A DNA stretch of 12,424 bases from NCBI GenBank assembly GCA_025927795.1, contig JAICKT010000095.1, forward strand, positions 1-12,424, given 5' to 3'. The notes under the pieces were generated by a model. That model was not told where the DNA came from, made no database searches, and was given only the letters and a program-made list of their open reading frames with translations. The translations under genes and the position numbers were made by a program. Below, piece by piece: positions 7,534 to 12,424 of the stretch. Within the stretch, counting starts at the first letter, position 1. Every line of letters starts with the position of its first letter. The DNA is from Parafilimonas sp. GTDB lineage: Bacteria > Bacteroidota > Bacteroidia > Chitinophagales > Chitinophagaceae.

Positions 7534-10500
7534 TTAATGATATGGAAAACTTAAACATATTTCTGTGCCTTTTTCCAATGCAGATTTAATTTTTATTTCG
7601 CCCTTGAGATTTTCAGCCCTGTGCTGCATATTTACCAGCCCGTTTGCAGAACTGCGTATTGAATTTACATCAAAGCCTTTACCATCGTCTTTTATCGAAA
7701 GTTTTATCACAGCATTTTTTGATGACAGATCAATCCAAACATTTTCTGCTTCTGCATATTTCGCTATATTATTTAATGCTTCTTTATAAATGAGATAAAA
7801 ATCTCTGCGCTTTTCCATTTTAAATTTCAGATGGTTAAGCTGTTCATCAAAATTGAAATGAAGTAAATAATCTTTGGCTTCAAAAAGCTGTACTGCATGT
7901 TCACGCATACGGTTCATAATATTTTCAAATCTATCGTTTCGTGCATTAATTGTCCAAACTATATCATTCATTGCATCCATCATTTCATTTGTGTCTTCAC
8001 TTATCTTTTTTAATAATGTGCTTGATTCTGCTGCATCTTTTCTCAATTGTTCCTGCGCCACTTTGGAATAGATAGAAATAGTGCTGAGTGATGAACCTAT
8101 CTCATCATGCAGGTCGGTTGCAATACGATTTCTAACTACATATAATTTTAATATTTGATTAAGCCTGTATTGATAAATACTATAAATAAGCACAGCAGTT
8201 ATTATAACAATTAAAGCATAAAACCACCATGTTTTCCACCATGGCGGAGTAATTATAATGTGAATTATTTTTATGTGACTGCTCCACAAACCTGCAGTAT
8301 TACTTGCGTTTAATTTTAAATCGTAAGAGCCTGGGAAAAGATTTGTATAGTTGGCGGAATTTTGCGTACCGGCATCTACCCAATTTTTATCAACACCAAT
8401 CAGCATGTAACGGTATTGCAATTTTTCGGGATTGTTATATTCCATTCCTGCAAAATGAAAAGTGAGAAAGTTTTGATCATAAGAAAGACGCATGGTATCA
8501 ATCGAAGCAATAGCTATATTATTCCAGGCAGGATATTTTGTAATTGGCTCATTATTTATTGCTACATCTGTTAAAGCAATTGCAGGTTGGTAATTATCTA
8601 TTTTGATAGAATCAGAATCAAATATTGTGTAACCTTCTGTTCCGCCAAAAGCTATTTTAGCATCGGGGAAACACATAAATTGATAGCGGTTAAATTCATT
8701 GCCCTGCAATCCATCTTTTGCTGTAAATGAAAGCACACTGTAATTTGAAGGATTGAAACGAAATATTCCTTTGTTACTGCTGCACCAAAAATATCCCTCT
8801 TTGTCAGCAACAATAGTATAAACCGTATTATTAGGCAAACTGTCTTTTGTTGTAAATGATTTTGCTGTTCCTGTTTTAATATTAAATCGTATTAATCCGT
8901 TGCCTCTCGAAGTAACCCATAAAATGTTTTTGTTTTTTGGATCGTTTGCAGCCATTAAAAGAAAAGCATTGTGAAAAGCTTGAACACCGGGTTGATCTTT
9001 ATACCAAACAATTTTTTTTGTGTTAGCATTAAAAAATTGTAAAGCATCAGAGTAAACAAGGCATAATCCGTTACCTGTTGCAAGAAGATAATTTGGATTT
9101 GTATTATTGCTGTTTAATTTGAAAGGATTTAAATATTCTTTATTAGTAAGATCAACCTGAACAAGCTCAGCATTCTGTAACACTGCCCAGCAACGATTTT
9201 GCGGATCGAATGACAAATTAGCAACACCGGGATCTGTATTTGCAGGCAGACCTTTATTTATATTATATACAGTTGTATGAAGTTTCGTGATTTTAATAAA
9301 GCTGTTGCTCGCAACTTTCTGCCCATCAATTTTTTCATAAGGAAAATTTGCAATCCAAAGATTTCCGCTTTTATCAAAACTGGAGCAACCATTATATGCC
9401 TCATCATTAAATTTATTTGTATTGATGCGTTTATTATTAACCGGTATTTTATTCCATGCCCATAAAATATCCTGAAAAAATCCATTTTTAATTTTCATCG
9501 AATTAAAACCCGGATAATTCAAATCTATCATTCTTGCACCGAACGTATTAGTGGCTACCCATAAAACATTAGAACGGTCTATCATCATTGAAAAATTGCC
9601 TGGCTTTAATTCGTTTGTCCAAATAAGGGTTAAACTTTCATCTTTATTTATTTTATAAATTTTGTTGGTATCTGCGAGATATAAGTTTTTATCAGGCGCT
9701 ATTTCAATTTGCTTTTTGGAAGACGCAGGAATGTAAGAAGGGAATTTAATTTTTTTCCATCGATCGTTTTGAATATTATACTGCCACACATACCAGCGGT
9801 TATTAATTAAAAAATTATTTTCTTTTGTAACCTGAATACGAAATGCTGAAATATCTTCCGGAGTTTTTAGAATACACAATTCATCTGGCAGTGCACATTT
9901 TTTTCTGAAAGCCTGATGATTGACCGAAACGTATAAAGCTTTATTTGTTGTTAACCAAATTTCACCACTACTACCCTCAGTTACAGACACAGGATATTCG
10001 GAATTTGGAAATGAAATAAGCTGAGGCTTTGTTTGCTGCCAGCTGAAATATCTCATTTCAAATTTTGATAATTGCTTATTAAAGTATATGATATAGATCT
10101 TGTGTAAATTATCCTCAAATATTTTATATTGTTTGCCTATGCCAGCAGAATTTAACCACGCAAATTCTTTTTCTTTTGAAAGGTGTCTGAATTTTTCTGT
10201 TACCGGGTTTAAAATATCTGTTATCCCGTTACCCTCTTGTATCCAGATATTATTTTCTTTATCAATAGAAAGATAATTTATAACATTAGTGGAAAGCGAG
10301 TTACTGTCCGACGCATCCTGATAAAACACTTTAATTTTTTTTCCGTCGTAGCGGGCAAGACCCCCATTTGTGCTTAACCATATAAAGCCTTGTTTATCCT
10401 GAACCATCCCGGTTATAAAACCTTGTGGTAATCCATCATCAATTGTAAGGGTTTCAAAAGGAAGTTGAATGGTTCGCTGTATTTGCGCATTAACAAATAT

Positions 10501-10545
10501 TATTTGTATGAAAAAAAATATTGCAACAAGTATAAAGGTTTTCAT
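7534..10545 (-). CDS. Propeller/Y_Y_Y sensor histidine kinase (HisKA_3)
   Basis: A 1003-residue membrane sensor kinase. Signal peptide 1-20 (MKTFILVAIFFFIQIIFVNA) is followed by a large periplasmic part with repeated two-component-propeller blades; clear examples are GLPQGFITGMVQDKQGFIWL near residue 40 and SLPNNTVYTIVADKEGYFWC. A Y_Y_Y domain covers about 703-766, a single membrane helix about 773-790. The cytoplasmic HisKA_3 dimerisation domain carries the predicted phospho-His813 in DLHDEIGSSLS. The ATPase domain has N-box EALNNIAKYAEA from Glu922 (Tyr930 where many relatives have His) and G1 box DDGKGFD at 953-959, ending at the usual position. There is no fused receiver or AraC domain, so it is not a hybrid kinase of the Bacteroides type; the partner is the NarL-type regulator 54 nt downstream. 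Ligand unknown; propeller/Y_Y_Y sensors often follow polysaccharide or envelope cues. Start ATG at 10545 is the one that gives the signal peptide. Confidence 0.95.
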   Translation of the reverse strand: MKTFILVAIFFFIQIIFVNAQIQRTIQLPFETLTIDDGLPQGFITGMVQDKQGFIWLSTNGGLARYDGKKIKVFYQDASDSNSLSTNVINYLSIDKENNIWIQEGNGITDILNPVTEKFRHLSKEKEFAWLNSAGIGKQYKIFEDNLHKIYIIYFNKQLSKFEMRYFSWQQTKPQLISFPNSEYPVSVTEGSSGEIWLTTNKALYVSVNHQAFRKKCALPDELCILKTPEDISAFRIQVTKENNFLINNRWYVWQYNIQNDRWKKIKFPSYIPASSKKQIEIAPDKNLYLADTNKIYKINKDESLTLIWTNELKPGNFSMMIDRSNVLWVATNTFGARMIDLNYPGFNSMKIKNGFFQDILWAWNKIPVNNKRINTNKFNDEAYNGCSSFDKSGNLWIANFPYEKIDGQKVASNSFIKITKLHTTVYNINKGLPANTDPGVANLSFDPQNRCWAVLQNAELVQVDLTNKEYLNPFKLNSNNTNPNYLLATGNGLCLVYSDALQFFNANTKKIVWYKDQPGVQAFHNAFLLMAANDPKNKNILWVTSRGNGLIRFNIKTGTAKSFTTKDSLPNNTVYTIVADKEGYFWCSSNKGIFRFNPSNYSVLSFTAKDGLQGNEFNRYQFMCFPDAKIAFGGTEGYTIFDSDSIKIDNYQPAIALTDVAINNEPITKYPAWNNIAIASIDTMRLSYDQNFLTFHFAGMEYNNPEKLQYRYMLIGVDKNWVDAGTQNSANYTNLFPGSYDLKLNASNTAGLWSSHIKIIHIIITPPWWKTWWFYALIVIITAVLIYSIYQYRLNQILKLYVVRNRIATDLHDEIGSSLSTISIYSKVAQEQLRKDAAESSTLLKKISEDTNEMMDAMNDIVWTINARNDRFENIMNRMREHAVQLFEAKDYLLHFNFDEQLNHLKFKMEKRRDFYLIYKEALNNIAKYAEAENVWIDLSSKNAVIKLSIKDDGKGFDVNSIRSSANGLVNMQHRAENLKGEIKIKSALEKGTEICLSFPYH

Positions 10546-10559
10546 CTAAGGGAATTCAT
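10542..10559 (-). other. Five-codon upstream ORF overlapping the kinase start
   Basis: On the minus strand ATG AAT TCC CTT AGA TGA begins 14 nt before the kinase ATG and is in another frame; its stop TGA overlaps the kinase start in the sequence ATGA. Such an arrangement can allow termination-reinitiation, but with a five-codon frame and no visible ribosome-binding site it may be chance. Confidence 0.2.
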
Positions 10560-10854
10560 CTTAAAAATACAGGCATTATATTAATTGTGCATAAATGTTT
10601 AAAGTTTTAGTTAGGAAGTTGTGATGGCGTTACATGAATGAAATCGGTTACTAATGGTTTTTAGTTATTACACTAATATTTTTTTCATTATTTACATTTT
10701 CATTTATAACATACTATACTTAAGCTTACCTATAAGCCAGACAAAAATTATAACGGCGCGGATCAATTCAGCTTTAATGTAAGTGTTGGATGTTTGTCTT
10801 CTGCCATCCAAATTCATCTTGCGGAATTAGATATATATTAATCAAGTTGGCAAA
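10546..10854. other. 309-nt gap between peptidase and kinase genes
   Basis: No credible coding frame or RNA gene is visible. The gap must hold the 3' end of the peptidase transcript and probably the kinase promoter. A TATTTTTA box (minus strand, 10569-10562) is the nearest -7-like sequence, but no TTG stands at the right distance and it would be only 16 nt from the start codon. The CAATAGC palindrome found beside the regulator gene is absent here, so the kinase does not appear to share that control. It contains a weak dyad at 10786-10811 and a 5-bp hairpin at 10724-10737. Confidence 0.5.
10786..10811. repeat. Small inverted repeat downstream of the peptidase gene
   Basis: Seven-bp arms TTGGATG and CATCCAA enclose a 12-nt loop, beginning 43 nt after the peptidase stop codon. 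No T-tract follows in the direction of transcription, so it is not a standard intrinsic terminator; it might be a 3'-end stem-loop or chance. Confidence 0.25.
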
Positions 10855-12424
10855 CTAATTATCTGTATCAACCATCCAATAATCTCTTGGATATAAACGA
10901 TACAAAACAGTGTTTTCTCCTTCTGCCGATTTCAAATACGCTTCGTAAGCCTTCATTTGTTTTTCGGGGCCGATAACAAAATTTATTGCGCCTTGCACAT
11001 CTTTTGAAGGCATACCATAACCGGGAAATATTTTTTGATACACTGAATCTTTATAATGATATATCGCATTTAAAATATAGGGTTCTTTTCTTAACTGCAA
11101 TATGGATTGACGAAAAGTTTTTACAACATCAGGCGTTGTGCCATCGGTTAAATCTGCAGCCATTGCTTCGCCGCGTACTTCATAATCTGATGCAGAACGA
11201 TTACCGCGAACCGCTAATGAAACAACATAATCAACTGCACCGGAATCTATAGGTGCCTTTTTTATTTCATTAATTACAAAGCGTAATGTTTGCGGTAGCT
11301 CCGGTGTTCTTTCCGCATAATATTGAAATCTGCCCGACGTTGGTGATGCACCAACACCGGTACTGTATGATAAACCTGCGCCTGTACTTTTTGTATAAAC
11401 ACTTTGTTTGCCACCGCCTGCATATAATTCTGCTGATAAAAATTTCTGTAGTTGTTCTTTTGATGTATCGCGATATGTAGTTAATGGTGCAGAATTTATA
11501 AATACACCTGTTGGTGAATTTGGATTCATCAAGCCAACAAACACCGGCGTTTCTGTAGTATTCATTCTTTGCTTAACTCTTTCATCAATCATTTTTGTTG
11601 AAGCATATTGTTGTTGAGTAACTGATGTTTTATCAAAGTCTGAAAGCATTTTATTAATGTCAGCAGTCAACTTATCTTCTGTGTTTTGCGAACCGATAAT
11701 AAACAATCTTGCATTTGATGTATTAAGCAAACTTTTTCGCACTTCATTTAAATCTGATAAAGTTTTTTCAGGCGTTTGCGCTAAACCTTGCTGCATTGTT
11801 TTGCATAAATAATTCCAGTCAGCATGTAAAGAATTATCGGGAATATCATTCAGCATTTGTTCCAAATCTTCTGCTGCATCTTTTGCTGATTGTTTTGCAT
11901 TTGCAGGTAATTGATTGAAAGCATCTGCATATTGTTTATTGATGCCTGCAGAATCAACATTTGCATCTGTAGAATTTATAACTGATAAAAGCTTGCTTAA
12001 TTCTTCGCGTTCACCTTGCGCATTTGCAAGCGATGATAAAAAAGTTTGAATCGCTGCGCTGTCTGAAGAAGCACCTGCATTTTTCAGCATCCATTTCAAA
12101 CGAAAAATATTTTGTGCTCTTGTTAAGAAAGATGAAGTTGCAAGTAGTAAAGGCTTATCCTGCGAGAAGTAAGCATTCGCCGGATCTGTTACCCATGTTT
12201 CTTCCGGGTTTTGCATTTTCTTTCTTATACCGGATAACTCTTGCTCAACAAGGTCTCTTATGCGCTGTAAATTTTCTTTAGTCCAGTTTGGTTCTTTTAA
12301 TACATTATCCATCCATTCAATTGCACGTTGTCCTTCTGCCAAATTATTTCCTGCACCTTTTACAACAAGTTCTGCCCTTCCCGTTATAGTGCTTGTACTG
12401 TAGTAACTTTCCAAACTAAGAATC
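10855..12424 (-). CDS. M16C (PreP/Cym1-like) metallopeptidase, C-terminal part
   Basis: The frame is open to the right edge, so the 5' part is missing; the visible 522 residues end at TAG (10855-10857). The leftmost TTG start inside the frame (12414) is not a real start, since the reading continues upstream as ILSLESYY. The first 200-odd visible residues are helical (RIRDLVEQELSGIRKKM, AKDAAEDLEQML), as in the M16C-associated linker. They are followed by ARLFIIGSQNTEDKL and then an M16_C-type domain with AELYAGGGKQSVYTKSTGAG, LSYSTGVG, GRFQYYAERTPELPQTLRFV and RKEPYILNAIYHYKDSVY. PreP-like enzymes are about 1000 residues, so about half is seen. The zinc motif HxxEH belongs to the absent N-terminal half and cannot be checked. 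Family members degrade unstructured peptides inside a closed chamber. It is separated by 309 nt from the kinase gene and is probably a separate transcription unit with no functional tie to the two-component system. Confidence 0.85.
   Translation of the reverse strand, partial: ILSLESYYSTSTITGRAELVVKGAGNNLAEGQRAIEWMDNVLKEPNWTKENLQRIRDLVEQELSGIRKKMQNPEETWVTDPANAYFSQDKPLLLATSSFLTRAQNIFRLKWMLKNAGASSDSAAIQTFLSSLANAQGEREELSKLLSVINSTDANVDSAGINKQYADAFNQLPANAKQSAKDAAEDLEQMLNDIPDNSLHADWNYLCKTMQQGLAQTPEKTLSDLNEVRKSLLNTSNARLFIIGSQNTEDKLTADINKMLSDFDKTSVTQQQYASTKMIDERVKQRMNTTETPVFVGLMNPNSPTGVFINSAPLTTYRDTSKEQLQKFLSAELYAGGGKQSVYTKSTGAGLSYSTGVGASPTSGRFQYYAERTPELPQTLRFVINEIKKAPIDSGAVDYVVSLAVRGNRSASDYEVRGEAMAADLTDGTTPDVVKTFRQSILQLRKEPYILNAIYHYKDSVYQKIFPGYGMPSKDVQGAINFVIGPEKQMKAYEAYLKSAEGENTVLYRLYPRDYWMVDTDN

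Noticed and set aside
10650..10675. TTTTTAGTTATTA near a CTAAT repeat upstream of the kinase, vaguely like the CAATAGC/GCTATTG palindrome
   Set aside because: The putative left arm matches only three of seven positions and the two arms are not complementary, so it does not count as a third operator.
12412..12414. TTG as the start codon of the peptidase gene
   Set aside because: The frame continues open to the window edge and the protein begins mid-domain, lacking the whole N-terminal catalytic half of an M16C enzyme.

Overview
The window is an AT-rich stretch of a Bacteroidota genome, most plausibly from the Chitinophagales/Chitinophagaceae. That placement is inferred from gene content (a periplasmic-propeller 'Y_Y_Y' sensor kinase, a giant secreted LamG protein, an M16C peptidase), from the lack of Shine-Dalgarno sequences at every visible start, and from promoter-like sequences of the Bacteroidota TTG / TAnnTTTG type. 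No marker gene fixes the genus.

All real genes lie on the minus strand, so transcription runs from high to low coordinates. First comes the 3' part of an M16 (PreP/Cym1-like) metallopeptidase (10855 to the right edge). A 309-nt gap follows. Next is a 1003-residue membrane sensor histidine kinase (7534-10545), then a 211-residue NarL/LuxR-type response regulator (6844-7479). Last is one uninterrupted frame from 6685 to beyond the left edge, encoding at least 2228 residues of a giant secreted multidomain protein. I followed that frame line by line over most of its length, with spot checks elsewhere, and met no stop codon. It fills over half the window. No tRNA, rRNA, CRISPR array, transposase or att site was seen.

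The most interesting signal is non-coding. Two near-identical palindromes, CAATAGC-N8-GCTATTG, occur only in the two gaps flanking the response-regulator gene: one upstream of the regulator, one upstream of the giant gene. In both, the TTG at the end of the palindrome lies 19-20 nt before a -7-like box, so the palindrome overlaps the presumed -33 element. The simplest model is that the kinase senses a periplasmic cue and phosphorylates the regulator, which then binds these operators to control itself and the giant surface or secreted protein. The regulatory link is inference; the repeats and spacings are seen directly.

The giant protein has an unusually long cationic N-terminus before its signal sequence, several fibronectin-III-like segments, and a LamG domain apparently nested inside a carboxypeptidase-regulatory-like fold. 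It also has two Ser/Thr-rich beta-hairpin-like segments of unknown function, an SbsA-like Ig segment, and a second LamG domain cut by the window edge. It looks like a cell-surface adhesin or large binding protein, but its function cannot be read from the sequence.
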